Positions 9,231-17,241 of a stretch of 64,000 nt of DNA are shown here, piece by piece. Below the pieces are notes generated by a model, which was not told the DNA's origin, searched no databases, and worked only from the letters and a program-made list of their open reading frames with translations. A program made the position numbers and the translations under genes. How positions within the stretch are numbered: position 1 is the first letter of the stretch; each line of letters opens with the position of its first letter. This DNA comes from a virus, in the IMG/VR virus record IMGVR_UViG_3300033148_004385, positions 1 to 64,000 of that record. One strand, 5' to 3'.

Positions 9231-10223
9231 ATGTTATATGATAGTGGTGAAAACAAGAAGTGGGTATCCACTCAGATAGAAAATTTCTTTAATAATAATA
9301 TAAATAATAATGGAAAAAACTTATTAGATTTTTTTACATTTTATCTTGATAGTATGCAGGATGAAAATTATCTGAATGATAAAATAAACCCAATTTATTT
9401 CATAGAAAACATTAAAAAATTTATAGATATTGATAAAAATCCAGATAAAAACTTATATGAAAATTTAATACCTGTTGAACTAAAAAGTATAGTAGATAAA
9501 AATATGACTTGGCAGAAATTTGTACTGTTTAGTAAAAGAATTTTCAACACAAAAGGGAGTACATATGGAATTAATTTTTGGACAACTCTTGTAAGTAATA
9601 TAAACATTAAAGAATTGTATTATGATAACATCGAAGATGTCGCCTTATTAACTACTTTGGGTTTTGAGTCGAGTGTTTATTCACAAGATGGTTTTTTAGT
9701 CTATGACAAGGCTATTTACAATAAAATACCTAATATCTTTCTAATAGAAAACCTAGATATTAATAGTGATTACACATTAAAAGATTTAATTAGTTTATTA
9801 AATTATTTGAAACCATTAGGTGTAATTTTTTTAATGTTAAAATTCATATTAATTGATAGTCTTTCTATTAACATAACACCACAAAGTGTGATACATACAC
9901 AACTGGATAGTAATCTACAAATATACCCAGATTATGAAAATGTAACACTAGAAGAGAATCATTATACATTAATGGATTATTATTTGGATGAATTAAAACA
10001 TGTTCAATTAAGTAAGATTGAAGATGAAGATTTATATATCGCATATTTAGAATATGGGTATGATGGGGTATTACAATATATTGCATCACCACCATCAACA
10101 CCATTTGCGTTTAATGATAATATGGTTATTTTCGATTTTAATGTTATCGAATACGAATCTGAATCTAACCAAATTGATGATAATATTGATGGTGGTGAGA
10201 ATATTGATTTTAATGATTTTTAA
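9231..10223 (+). CDS. Baseplate/tail protein, tail-protein-I or gp7 N-terminus-like
   Basis: A 330-aa structural protein. Residues 25-125 resemble tail protein I/wedge proteins: a conserved run of hydrophobic helices with NPIYFIENIKKFID at 53-66 and the family's KG[ST]..G motif at 108-113 in RIFNTKGSTYGINF. The C-terminus is acidic (DDNIDGGENIDFNDF). T4 gp7 is far longer (about 1,030 aa), so if related this is a minimal version. Its place directly after gp6 matches gp7's position in T4. Confidence 0.55.
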   Translation: MLYDSGENKKWVSTQIENFFNNNINNNGKNLLDFFTFYLDSMQDENYLNDKINPIYFIENIKKFIDIDKNPDKNLYENLIPVELKSIVDKNMTWQKFVLFSKRIFNTKGSTYGINFWTTLVSNINIKELYYDNIEDVALLTTLGFESSVYSQDGFLVYDKAIYNKIPNIFLIENLDINSDYTLKDLISLLNYLKPLGVIFLMLKFILIDSLSINITPQSVIHTQLDSNLQIYPDYENVTLEENHYTLMDYYLDELKHVQLSKIEDEDLYIAYLEYGYDGVLQYIASPPSTPFAFNDNMVIFDFNVIEYESESNQIDDNIDGGENIDFNDF

Positions 10224-10232
10224 GGGGTTAAA

Positions 10233-10475
10233 ATGAAAAAACTATATAAGATTTTAAGTGTTGTTAGTCTATTATTCATTTTGGAATTTATTTTGAAATT
10301 ATTTGTAAAACAAAGTACTATAAAAAAAGGTGATATACTTAAAACAAAATTAAAAAAGACAAAAACTATTATTAGAAAAACGAAAACATATAAAACAGTG
10401 TTAACAACTAAAGAAGAAAATGATATTAATAATGCAAGTTTTTTTGAATTAGTTGATAGATTAAAAAACAAATAG
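10233..10475 (+). CDS. Small membrane-anchored lysine-rich protein
   Basis: An 80-aa protein with one N-terminal membrane segment (residues 4-26, LYKILSVVSLLFILEFILKL) followed by a very basic linker and a short helical tail. A single signal anchor with a charged stalk would fit a spanin-like or tail-chaperone role, but no defined motif is present. Located in a late block with an aaggggtt ribosome site, 9 bases after the preceding stop. Confidence 0.65.
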   Translation: MKKLYKILSVVSLLFILEFILKLFVKQSTIKKGDILKTKLKKTKTIIRKTKTYKTVLTTKEENDINNASFFELVDRLKNK

Positions 10476-10486
10476 GGGTAATAAAA

Positions 10487-12793
10487 ATGAGTTTAATTTT
10501 AAAAAAAGGAACTGATGTAGTGAGACAGACACTATTATTAGAAGATGGTCGTCCATTCTGGACAACAGACACCAAGAGGCTTTTTATTGGGGATGGAATT
10601 ACATTAGGTGGAAACCCAACTTCTTTGGTCTCAGGGGTTTCAGGGGTAACACAAGAAACATTAACTAACTTAACAATTCAACCAAATCAAGCTATTGAAT
10701 TCCCTCATGTTCTTGGTGTAAAACCAAAACAAGTTAGTGCATATAAAACCAGTGCATTGAGTGAAATATCTTTAGATGCATCAAATATGTCACTCTCAAA
10801 TTCCACATATGCAAATAAAAAACTCACATCAGAAAAAACTGAAAGTAATGCAATAAAGAATTTAACATATGACTTGTGTAATACTGTAAATGTCAAACCA
10901 GTTTTTATGGCTACACCCAATTCAAGTAGCACAACTTATTTTAGTAACCCTGTTTTGAGTGAAAGTGATTCGACTAAAGTCACAAACCCACTAAATACTT
11001 ATAATATGCCGGCCGATGCACAATATCGTGGAGCTTATGAATTACCCGAAAAACAAATAATGATGATATCGAGTTTTGCGATAGTATCAGGACAAAATAT
11101 CACAAATGCTTTCCCTGAATTAATGTTATTCGACATAACAAATAGGAGTGTATTATATCAATATAATTTGGGTGAAATATTTGGGGATAGAGGTGTTATT
11201 TGCTACTATATACAAGGTGCAACCAGCGCAAGTGTTAGGGGTCGACTAACCATTATCGGTGACTATGACGAAGACACCGGAATTGGTCTAATTGCTAGAA
11301 ATGATTCGCTTGGAACAGTATTTGCTGAATTTAATTTTTATACTGGGAAATTAATTGAATATATCAATAATCCCCTTGTGAGTAATCGAATAATTACAAG
11401 CATAAACTATATAAATGATAGAATATTTATAACATTAAAGGACGCCGACTATTCTATTTATGAATATAAACCAAATAAAGAATTGGTATTCATTACCGGT
11501 TTTATGGGGGCTGGTACTTATAATATGTTAACTAGGATTTACGGATTTGATGATGGTTCATATTTAATAAGTATAGACCAAAATATAAGATATATGGATG
11601 TTGCCGGTGATGTGCATTTAGTTTCAAGTGGAGTTGGAACAATGGGCGCAAAAGCTATTGCAATTGATTGGAATGGTCGGAAGTATATGAGTATAACCTT
11701 CCAGGATGGTTGGTATTATTTATACCATATTGTTAATGATAGCACATATAATTTATTACACTCTGAACAATTACAAGTTCGGCAACATTATATATCAGTT
11801 TTACAAACATGGGGTGAAAATACAGGTGAATTATATATTGAATTATTTTATTTTGGTGGCACAAATGGTGCAACAGTGGATAAGACACAGAGAGTAGTTA
11901 TTGATGCAACTGGAATAAGTGCAAGTGGTGTTGGCGTAAAGAATATTTTCACAGCCGATTCAGGTACTGCTTTAGAAGTAGATATTCCCTGTATTATAGC
12001 AAGTTTGTCACCAACATTTTCTACATCTGCTGGTACTGGAACAAAAAACATATTAGTAAAAGTTGATTCTTGGGATGAAATCACTGATGTACAAACGGTC
12101 GCAAGTGATTCAGGTGAAACATTGGATATTAAATTTTTAGCAAATGATGGGGCTTCTGATTTACCATCCCCGTATGACGGTATATTAGCTTGTGATTCAA
12201 CTTTATATGATAATATAAAAGGAATTGATGCTGTTGGAAAGTATGAATTAACAGGTGGTTCAGGTACATGGAATTTAGAAATTGATGGCGATTCAATTAT
12301 GAGTGGTGATATAACATTTGATACAGATTTAAATCTAACAGCCCAAAAAATAGTTGCCAATATTAATGCAAATTCTAAAACATCAGACTATAACAATCAA
12401 GTCTATGCTGAAATAACAAACGGGGTTTCAGAAATAACAATAACAGTACCAAATTATGCGGGGATAGCAGCTGATTTAAATACTACAAACATCGTTAATG
12501 GTGGAACTGGTACCGGAACACAGACACCATTTTCAGGAGCAAAAGAATCTTTGTTAAATGTGGTTAAATCACAAGCAGGTATTAAAGGATTTAGTTATCA
12601 AATCCAATTACAAACATCTGATGTCGATATAACACCAGTATTCAAAGAACTAAAATTAATAGTTAGTGAAATTGCTTATGATAAATTAATAGATAAAAAT
12701 GATAATATTGATATATATGTTAATGACACAAACGTTAAGATAAAAAACAATTCTAGTAAAAACATTACAATGAACTTGGAATTAATTACTTAA
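10487..12793 (+). CDS. Large tail fibre / receptor-binding protein with Mtd-type N-terminus
   Basis: A 768-aa virion protein. Residues 1-45 match the N-terminal domain of the major-tropism-determinant family: KKGTDVVRQ, then a Trp-Thr-Thr-Asp-Thr-Lys run and a GDG-T-GG turn. This domain usually anchors a fibre or spike to the baseplate. The middle is beta-rich with repeated aromatic and Asp/Gly turns, reminiscent of a beta-propeller (residues 190-480). Residues 560-700 look like fibre stalk modules. No Mtd-type C-terminal variable cassette or reverse transcriptase is seen in the window, so diversity generation is not indicated. Start has a ggggtaataaaa site. Confidence 0.75.
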   Translation: MSLILKKGTDVVRQTLLLEDGRPFWTTDTKRLFIGDGITLGGNPTSLVSGVSGVTQETLTNLTIQPNQAIEFPHVLGVKPKQVSAYKTSALSEISLDASNMSLSNSTYANKKLTSEKTESNAIKNLTYDLCNTVNVKPVFMATPNSSSTTYFSNPVLSESDSTKVTNPLNTYNMPADAQYRGAYELPEKQIMMISSFAIVSGQNITNAFPELMLFDITNRSVLYQYNLGEIFGDRGVICYYIQGATSASVRGRLTIIGDYDEDTGIGLIARNDSLGTVFAEFNFYTGKLIEYINNPLVSNRIITSINYINDRIFITLKDADYSIYEYKPNKELVFITGFMGAGTYNMLTRIYGFDDGSYLISIDQNIRYMDVAGDVHLVSSGVGTMGAKAIAIDWNGRKYMSITFQDGWYYLYHIVNDSTYNLLHSEQLQVRQHYISVLQTWGENTGELYIELFYFGGTNGATVDKTQRVVIDATGISASGVGVKNIFTADSGTALEVDIPCIIASLSPTFSTSAGTGTKNILVKVDSWDEITDVQTVASDSGETLDIKFLANDGASDLPSPYDGILACDSTLYDNIKGIDAVGKYELTGGSGTWNLEIDGDSIMSGDITFDTDLNLTAQKIVANINANSKTSDYNNQVYAEITNGVSEITITVPNYAGIAADLNTTNIVNGGTGTGTQTPFSGAKESLLNVVKSQAGIKGFSYQIQLQTSDVDITPVFKELKLIVSEIAYDKLIDKNDNIDIYVNDTNVKIKNNSSKNITMNLELIT

Positions 12794-12843
12794 TCCCCAT
12801 AAAAACATATCAAAATAATATTAAAAAAAAAACAATGAAACAC

Positions 12844-12871
12844 TTGACAAATCCAGAAAAATAAGTATACT
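12844..12871 (+). promoter_or_regulatory. Sigma70-like early promoter
   Basis: TTGACA at 12844-12849 and TATACT at 12866-12871 with a 16-base spacer. The -35 region cTTGACAAATCnnGAAAA is shared with the promoters at 24252 and 26289. Faces the gene at 12912. Confidence 0.85.
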
Positions 12872-12877
12872 CTAAAT

Positions 12878-12906
12878 AGATGGTAATTAAGCCATAGTCT
12901 GGGAGG
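12878..12906 (+). promoter_or_regulatory. Conserved 5'-terminal leader hairpin plus ribosome site
   Basis: The predicted transcript start coincides with AGATGG (12878-12883), which can pair with CCA (12892-12894) and TCT (12898-12900) around the loop TAATTAAG with a 3-base bulge. GGGAGG follows directly. Near-identical leaders occur on the minus strand at 42645-42660, 43412-43441 and 54425-54455. Confidence 0.7.
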
Positions 12907-12911
12907 ATAAG

Positions 12912-13214
12912 ATGAGTAAACCACTATTAAAAAAAGATATAATTGAAAGGTTGAATGAAAGATTAGACACTAAATCGAGTGTCTTTGTTTATAAACCTTT
13001 GCCGCTTCCAAGTGGTAAAGATTGCTTTTTACAAATAACAGAAGGCAGTGTTAGGATTCTTACTTTTTCTGGAAAAGAGATATACGGAATTGAAGGAATT
13101 GATAATGAAAAATTTTATAATGCTGTACGTATTATTGTAGAAAAATCACTAGATAAATACCCAACAGATGGGGAGGAGGTGAAACTTTTCATGAAAACCT
13201 TGCTAAAAAAATAA
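12912..13214 (+). CDS. Unknown early protein
   Basis: A 100-aa protein, unrecognised, with mixed alpha/beta character and no catalytic motif. It has its own sigma70-like promoter and the conserved structured leader with a gggaggataag ribosome site, so strong early expression is likely. It stands alone: the following genes run in the opposite direction and their stops abut. Early single-gene units in T4-like phages often encode host-takeover factors, which is inference here. Confidence 0.75.
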   Translation: MSKPLLKKDIIERLNERLDTKSSVFVYKPLPLPSGKDCFLQITEGSVRILTFSGKEIYGIEGIDNEKFYNAVRIIVEKSLDKYPTDGEEVKLFMKTLLKK

Positions 13215-13216
13215 AA

Positions 13217-13612
13217 TCAATCACCACAATCATCACCACCATCACCACCACAAAGACAAAGCCTTTTACCTATCTCATGTAACTTAAGAACCAATAAGTA
13301 AGTTAGAATCATAATCAAAAGTGGAAAGTAATACCCATTAAAAAATAGAACACCAAACATGTAAATATTTACACTAATAAACACAATATTTATAATCAAT
13401 TTCTTATATAATGGTAATTGAGTTCTTTTCTTAACATCACGGTAAATACTTTTATAATCCTTATCAGTTCCAAATAACATTGCAGCTAGTATTGTAATAA
13501 ATAAAAAAATAAAATAACCTGTGAATACTATTTCAAATAATACACTACCAGCCACAAACCCAATATAAAAGACTAAAAGCATTGTTAAATTATATAATAC
13601 ATTATATGTCAT
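13217..13612 (-). CDS. Polytopic membrane protein, paralog of the adjacent gene
   Basis: A 131-aa protein with about four membrane segments (residues 7-28, 30-46, 72-88, 92-112) and a conserved cytosolic loop DKDYKSIYRDVKKRTQLPLYKK. It resembles the next gene upstream: both have the same segment order and a loop of pattern [DG]YK-x3-[RD]D-x7-LP-[LK]Y. The C-terminus ends with a Cys/Gly/Asp stretch (CLCGGDGGDDCGD). Function unknown; tandem membrane paralogs in an early operon suggest modification of the host membrane or superinfection control. Confidence 0.75.
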   Translation of the reverse strand: MTYNVLYNLTMLLVFYIGFVAGSVLFEIVFTGYFIFLFITILAAMLFGTDKDYKSIYRDVKKRTQLPLYKKLIINIVFISVNIYMFGVLFFNGYYFPLLIMILTYLLVLKLHEIGKRLCLCGGDGGDDCGD

Positions 13613-13989
13613 TTTTCACTCCTTATTTTTGATAATATTTTATGTTTAAGTAATATAGAACCAAAATCACTAACAATATATAATGCAAGAACTAGGTATT
13701 GTTGTTGTGTTATTAAAACATAAATCACCAATAATCGTGATAATGTTTCTGAAATATTAATAATGTATTGTTGATATTTTGGCAACTTAAGATAATGACT
13801 AATATCATCTTCAAGATTCTTGTAACCCTCACCTTTCAATATTTTCAATAAAATAAATGAGATTGCACCAATTAAATAAAACCCGACAAAAACTGTTTGG
13901 AATAATAAAACACCTTTTATAAAACCAAAGTAAAGAATAACCTGCATTATTATTATTATAAATGTATTGTTTTGTAAATTATATTTCAT
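13609..13989 (-). CDS. Polytopic membrane protein, paralog of the adjacent gene
   Basis: A 126-aa protein with about four hydrophobic segments and the loop EGYKNLEDDISHYLKLPKYQQ, matching the neighbour's loop in spacing. It overlaps that gene by four bases, indicating translational coupling after a tandem duplication. It sits in the leftward operon behind thyX. No transporter or holin family is recognised. Confidence 0.75.
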   Translation of the reverse strand: MKYNLQNNTFIIIIMQVILYFGFIKGVLLFQTVFVGFYLIGAISFILLKILKGEGYKNLEDDISHYLKLPKYQQYIINISETLSRLLVIYVLITQQQYLVLALYIVSDFGSILLKHKILSKIRSEK

Positions 13990-13998
13990 TATTTACTC

Positions 13999-14388
13999 CT
14001 ATTCCCATGTAAAACATCTAAGTTTTTTTGATTTAAAATTATTGATTTTTTCACTACCAATCTTAGTAATAAAGTCTTCATTCAAATTCTTTTTGCCACT
14101 ATAACAATTTTTGGTGTATTTTAAATAAGCATCCTTTATGTCTACCACCTTATATTGACAAGTTTTTTTCTTAAATGGGTCACCACCAATCAAAGGTGTA
14201 TCAATATAGTAACCATTTTTATGTATTATACTATCACTTGTGAGTTTTAATGTACTTTTACATTTTTTATACTCAACCATCACCACATTCTTTGAAAGAA
14301 GATTGATGCTATTATGCAAGCTTATACTAAAAGCCACAACAAGAGAAGTGATTAGTATGATTATCATACTTTTTTTAATTTTTTTCAT
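13999..14388 (-). CDS. Single-pass membrane-anchored or secreted protein
   Basis: A 129-aa protein starting at ATG 14388 behind a tggagttaaac ribosome site; the longer frame upstream only overlaps thyX. It has a KKIKK N-terminus, one hydrophobic segment (residues 6-23) and then a soluble domain with five cysteines that could form disulfides outside the cytoplasm. The start lies inside the end of thyX. Role unknown. Confidence 0.68.
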   Translation of the reverse strand: MKKIKKSMIIILITSLVVAFSISLHNSINLLSKNVVMVEYKKCKSTLKLTSDSIIHKNGYYIDTPLIGGDPFKKKTCQYKVVDIKDAYLKYTKNCYSGKKNLNEDFITKIGSEKINNFKSKKLRCFTWE

Positions 14389-15019
14389 GTTTAACTCCAT
14401 AAACCTCGTTAAAACCATAAAGTTCATTTATTTTTTTATGATTCTTTAATAAATTCTTATAATCTTCTAGCAATTGTTCCATCAGCTCAAAACTTAAATC
14501 CCTAATGTTTTTATGTGCTGATTTATCCAATCTTAATATTAAAAAATTAACTAAACTCCTAAGGTTAAAAGTAAGTTGCATTTTATAAATATAAGAAGCT
14601 GGTAACATCATAGATATGTCATCCATTGTATTTTTTTTATCTTCTAATAATTCAAGTATTTTATTAATATAATTACTCATTGTTTCATCAATTTCATGGA
14701 CACCAGTCTTTTCAAACTCAATTAAATCTTTTCTAAGTGTATACCTACTTGATTGAACCGTCATTGAAACACCTATTCTATGCCTTGACAGCTCTAATAA
14801 ACATTTTGCGGAACATTCTACATCAAATGTCAATAAAGAGTGTTCAAGAACACTACTATGGTTTCTACCAAAAGCAACTTTTCTAATTAATTCTAAGTCT
14901 TTTTTTCCGATATAGGTTTTATTTTTTGTGTCACTTCTGGAATGTGTTTTTCTTGAATACCTTATAGCATTGGCTATCAATAAAAGCGGTGTGTATTCTA
15001 ATAATTCTACTTTCATCAT
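14375..15019 (-). CDS. thyX: Flavin-dependent thymidylate synthase ThyX
   Basis: This enzyme makes dTMP from dUMP using methylene-tetrahydrofolate, FAD and NAD(P)H, supplying thymidine for phage DNA synthesis. At 214 aa it is normal for the family. The ThyX signature is present: RHR at 79-81, then SSRY at 90-93. The spacing is one residue longer than the textbook RHRX7S. H59/E60 (VLEH) match the conserved 'HxSxxEH' region. It is first in a leftward operon with a promoter and 5' stem-loop at 15036-15089. Confidence 0.92.
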   Translation of the reverse strand: MMKVELLEYTPLLLIANAIRYSRKTHSRSDTKNKTYIGKKDLELIRKVAFGRNHSSVLEHSLLTFDVECSAKCLLELSRHRIGVSMTVQSSRYTLRKDLIEFEKTGVHEIDETMSNYINKILELLEDKKNTMDDISMMLPASYIYKMQLTFNLRSLVNFLILRLDKSAHKNIRDLSFELMEQLLEDYKNLLKNHKKINELYGFNEVYGVKHEKN

Positions 15020-15035
15020 AATCCTTTTTTAAATT

Positions 15036-15089
15036 ACGCAACAACATTATTACGTGATTAATTATATATATATATTTTTATTTTGTAAA
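15036..15089 (-). promoter_or_regulatory. Early promoter and 5'-terminal hairpin of the thyX operon
   Basis: On the minus strand, TTTACA (15084-15089) and TATAAT (15061-15066) are 17 bases apart. The expected transcript start near 15054 coincides with an 8-bp stem-loop at 15036-15055: ACGTAATA, loop ATGT, TGTTGCGT, including two G-U pairs. The ribosome site and ATG follow about 20 bases later. Confidence 0.75.
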
Positions 15090-15108
15090 GGGTTTATTTT
15101 TTTAGATG

Positions 15109-15192
15109 TTATCCGAAAACAACTATATAGATTATTAAAAATTTTAATATGAACATCGTACCAACAAACATTAAAGATTTTAATATATCCAT
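15109..15192 (-). CDS. Tiny single-span membrane peptide
   Basis: A 27-aa open frame, MDILKSLMFVGTMF at the start and IIYIVVFG at the end, almost entirely one hydrophobic helix. It has a strong agggggc ribosome site 4 bases upstream and its own putative promoter (TTGACA at 15250-15255). Such peptides are often regulators of membrane enzymes or small toxins. Support comes from the combination of promoter, leader hairpin, ribosome site and coherent membrane helix, not from homology. Confidence 0.5.
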   Translation of the reverse strand: MDILKSLMFVGTMFILKFLIIYIVVFG

Positions 15193-15210
15193 GTAGCCCC
15201 CTAAAAAAAA

Positions 15211-15255
15211 TAACCAAGTTATATATATAATGATAAAATAAATTGAATTTGTCAA
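15211..15255 (-). promoter_or_regulatory. Putative early promoter with 5' hairpin for the tiny membrane peptide
   Basis: TTGACA at 15250-15255 is followed, 17 bases on, by a weak CATTAT (15227-15232), within a run of alternating TA that offers other -10 options. At the expected start lies TAAC-TTG-GTTA (15211-15221), a 4-bp hairpin. The -10 is only 4 of 6 matches, so this is less secure than the other early promoters. Confidence 0.5.
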
Positions 15256-15272
15256 GGATAATAGTAAAAAAA

Positions 15273-15280
15273 CATAAATA
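15273..15280 (+). promoter_or_regulatory. T4-type late promoter (CATAAATA)
   Basis: CATAAATATATTA lies 22-29 bases upstream of the head-completion gene. The same CATAAATATATT precedes the late gene at 45086. Confidence 0.7.
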
Positions 15281-15301
15281 TATTAAAATTAGGGATATAA
15301 A

Positions 15302-15742
15302 ATGGGAAGATTTAAACAAGGTAGGTATGAGGTACAAAATCCTAAAAAATATAAAGGAAATCCTCATAAAGTTGTGTATCGTTCAGGATGGGAAAGGGAT
15401 GTTTTTATATTTTTAGATAATAGTGATTCTGTTGTTGAATGGAATTCTGAATGTGTTATTTTGCCATATTTTGATAGTACTAAAGTAAAGAATCGTAAAT
15501 ATTTGGTTGATGTTTATGTGGAATTTACAAATGGTAAAAAATATCTATGGGAAATAAAACCAGCAAATAAACTAATAAAACCACCAAATAATAAAACAAA
15601 CCAATTAATTGAACATATTAATATAATGGAAAAAAAGGTTGCAGCAATGAATTATTGTAAAGCTTTAAGGATTCAAGGGATAGATATTAGTTATAAGTTT
15701 GTTTCAATAATTAAAGGTAAATTCAGAATAATAAGCCCTTAA
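15302..15742 (+). CDS. gp4: Head completion protein / nuclease-like (T4 gp4)
   Basis: A 146-aa homologue of T4 gp4 (150 aa), needed to finish DNA-filled heads before tail joining. The N-terminus carries the family pattern: KNP/QNPKKYKGNP near 12-21, then a V-x-YRSGWER motif at 24-32. An acidic and lysine catalytic-like set follows: EWNSE near 45-49, VDVYVEF near 73-79 and WEIKP at 86-90, a PD-(D/E)XK-style arrangement. It has its own late promoter. Confidence 0.88.
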   Translation: MGRFKQGRYEVQNPKKYKGNPHKVVYRSGWERDVFIFLDNSDSVVEWNSECVILPYFDSTKVKNRKYLVDVYVEFTNGKKYLWEIKPANKLIKPPNNKTNQLIEHINIMEKKVAAMNYCKALRIQGIDISYKFVSIIKGKFRIISP

Positions 15743-15811
15743 TTTTTCATACTATTCCTTGAATCCTGTTTAAGGTATCTGTAATTTCACTCATAAACCC
15801 TCAAAAATAAA

Positions 15812-15819
15812 TATAAATA
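15812..15819 (+). promoter_or_regulatory. T4-type late promoter (TATAAATA)
   Basis: An exact TATAAATA, followed by TATTTATT, lies 23-30 bases before the gene at 15842. The sequence is partly palindromic like the two bidirectional late promoters. Confidence 0.75.
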
Positions 15820-15841
15820 TATTTATTACATAAAGGAAATT

Positions 15842-16528
15842 ATGAATAACTTAAAAAAAATAAAACTACCAATTACAAATATTGAAATAACACTTAAATA
15901 TATTACTTTAGAAAACCATAAAAAATTAAGAAAAATGTATGATGTTAAAAAAAATGAAATTGAACAAAGTGAAATAATAAATGATTTTTTAAAAAAACAT
16001 GTAATAAATATTCCTGAAGAATTTGACTGGAATTTTATTGATAGGAATTACTTATTATTTCACTTATATAAATTCAGTAATGATGGTGTTAATTTATTTG
16101 GTTTTGAAAGATGTCCACATTGTGGTGATAAGGTTTATTCTACACATTTTTTAACTAATTATGATATACCATCAGAGCTTAAGAAAAATAGTTTTTATAC
16201 ATTTGTTGTTGGTGATGACATTATTAAAATAAGAACCCCTGAAGGTGATAAAATTGGTAATATATATAATTGGATTTCAAGCATCGAAAATTTAAATACT
16301 AATACTAAAATTGAAGAATTAGAAACCATTAAAGAATATATTAATACAGGAATTAAATTAAGTAATGGAAATCAGATTGTAAACATTCTTAGAGATAAAT
16401 TAAAAAAATGTATGGATATAGGTGGTTTTAATTTTAGTAAAAATAAATCTTGTATGAATTGTAAAAAAGAAATAAAAAACACAAAAGTTAGTTATCGTTT
16501 AATTTTTAATTGTTATTTGGAGATATGA
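15842..16528 (+). CDS. Baseplate hub assembly protein, T4 gp26/gp51-type with zinc motifs (tentative)
   Basis: A 228-aa late protein resembling the T4 baseplate (gp26/gp51) family in architecture: the N-terminus opens with beta strands of form IKLPITNIEITLKYIT, followed by a helical body. It also has two CxxC pairs: CPHC near 97-100 and CMNC near 207-210, probably binding zinc. The next gene shares the same layout, so the pair may correspond to gp26 and gp51, which assist assembly of the central hub. The link to that family rests on context and general pattern. Confidence 0.5.
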   Translation: MNNLKKIKLPITNIEITLKYITLENHKKLRKMYDVKKNEIEQSEIINDFLKKHVINIPEEFDWNFIDRNYLLFHLYKFSNDGVNLFGFERCPHCGDKVYSTHFLTNYDIPSELKKNSFYTFVVGDDIIKIRTPEGDKIGNIYNWISSIENLNTNTKIEELETIKEYINTGIKLSNGNQIVNILRDKLKKCMDIGGFNFSKNKSCMNCKKEIKNTKVSYRLIFNCYLEI

Positions 16529-17241
16529 TTTACACTAAAAGAATTAAATTACCATTATCACAAAAGGATATCACCTTTAAAAGGCTTAATTTTAAGGATT
16601 TCAAGGCTTTCTTGTATATACCTGACACAAACAACACCTTTAATGATTTTCAGGTTGTAGCGAACAATTTTTGTGATGTAGACTTATTAAATAATGCAAT
16701 AAATGATATTGATAAATTATATTATATGTATAGTTTGATTTTTTATGCAATGGAAAATTATATTGAGTTTAATTTAGAGTGTCACAACCAAAGATGTAAG
16801 ACTATTAATAATTTTGATTTGGATGTAGATGTAACAGAAATAAATACAGATATTGGTTTTGATGATTATAAGATAAAAAATATAAATGGTGATATTCAAG
16901 GGTTGGTGTTAAGCAATATGCGTTTAGGGGATGCTAAAAAAATACAAAATAAAATAGACAATAAAATAAATGAAATCAAAAACCATGTGTTTGTGAAATT
17001 TGATAAAAAAATAAATTGTAATTATTGCAAAAAAGAAATAAAACTAGATTTAGAATTAATGACATTTAAGGATTTGTATCTGTTAATAAATCACTACTTT
17101 TCCTTAAAATGGTACTATCAAAACATACAGATTCTAAAGAAATTTAATTATTCTATGTTAGAAATAAATGATATGTATTTGTTTGAAGTTGATATAATTA
17201 AAACAAGTGAAATCTTAAATATGGAGAGACAAGCAAAATGA
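16525..17241 (+). CDS. Second gp26/gp51-type baseplate assembly protein with zinc motif (tentative)
   Basis: A 238-aa paralog-like partner of the preceding gene: N-terminus RIKLPLSQKDITFKRL mirrors KIKLPITNIEITLKYI, and a Cys pair set (C-x4-C near 97-102, CNYC near 170-173) occupies equivalent positions. ATG 16525 sits in a tttggagat ribosome context and overlaps the previous stop as ATGA, so translation is coupled. Probably a baseplate assembly factor. Confidence 0.5.
   Translation: MIYTKRIKLPLSQKDITFKRLNFKDFKAFLYIPDTNNTFNDFQVVANNFCDVDLLNNAINDIDKLYYMYSLIFYAMENYIEFNLECHNQRCKTINNFDLDVDVTEINTDIGFDDYKIKNINGDIQGLVLSNMRLGDAKKIQNKIDNKINEIKNHVFVKFDKKINCNYCKKEIKLDLELMTFKDLYLLINHYFSLKWYYQNIQILKKFNYSMLEINDMYLFEVDIIKTSEILNMERQAK

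Noticed and set aside
11848-12360. Minus-strand 170-aa frame within the Mtd-like fibre gene.
   Set aside because: It is fully inside the coding region of a well-supported fibre gene and has no start signals.
10487-12793. Diversity-generating retroelement target, suggested by the Mtd-type N-terminus.
   Set aside because: No reverse transcriptase, template repeat or adenine-biased variable C-terminal cassette is visible in the window.
13999-14427. Longer start for the membrane-anchored protein at 14427.
   Set aside because: The extra 13 residues overlap thyX coding, and a good ribosome site precedes ATG 14388 instead.
15062-15367. Minus-strand 101-aa hydrophobic frame opposite the gp4-like gene.
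   Set aside because: It overlaps the strong gp4 coding region, its early promoter-like region better fits the 27-residue peptide, and it has no ribosome site of its own.
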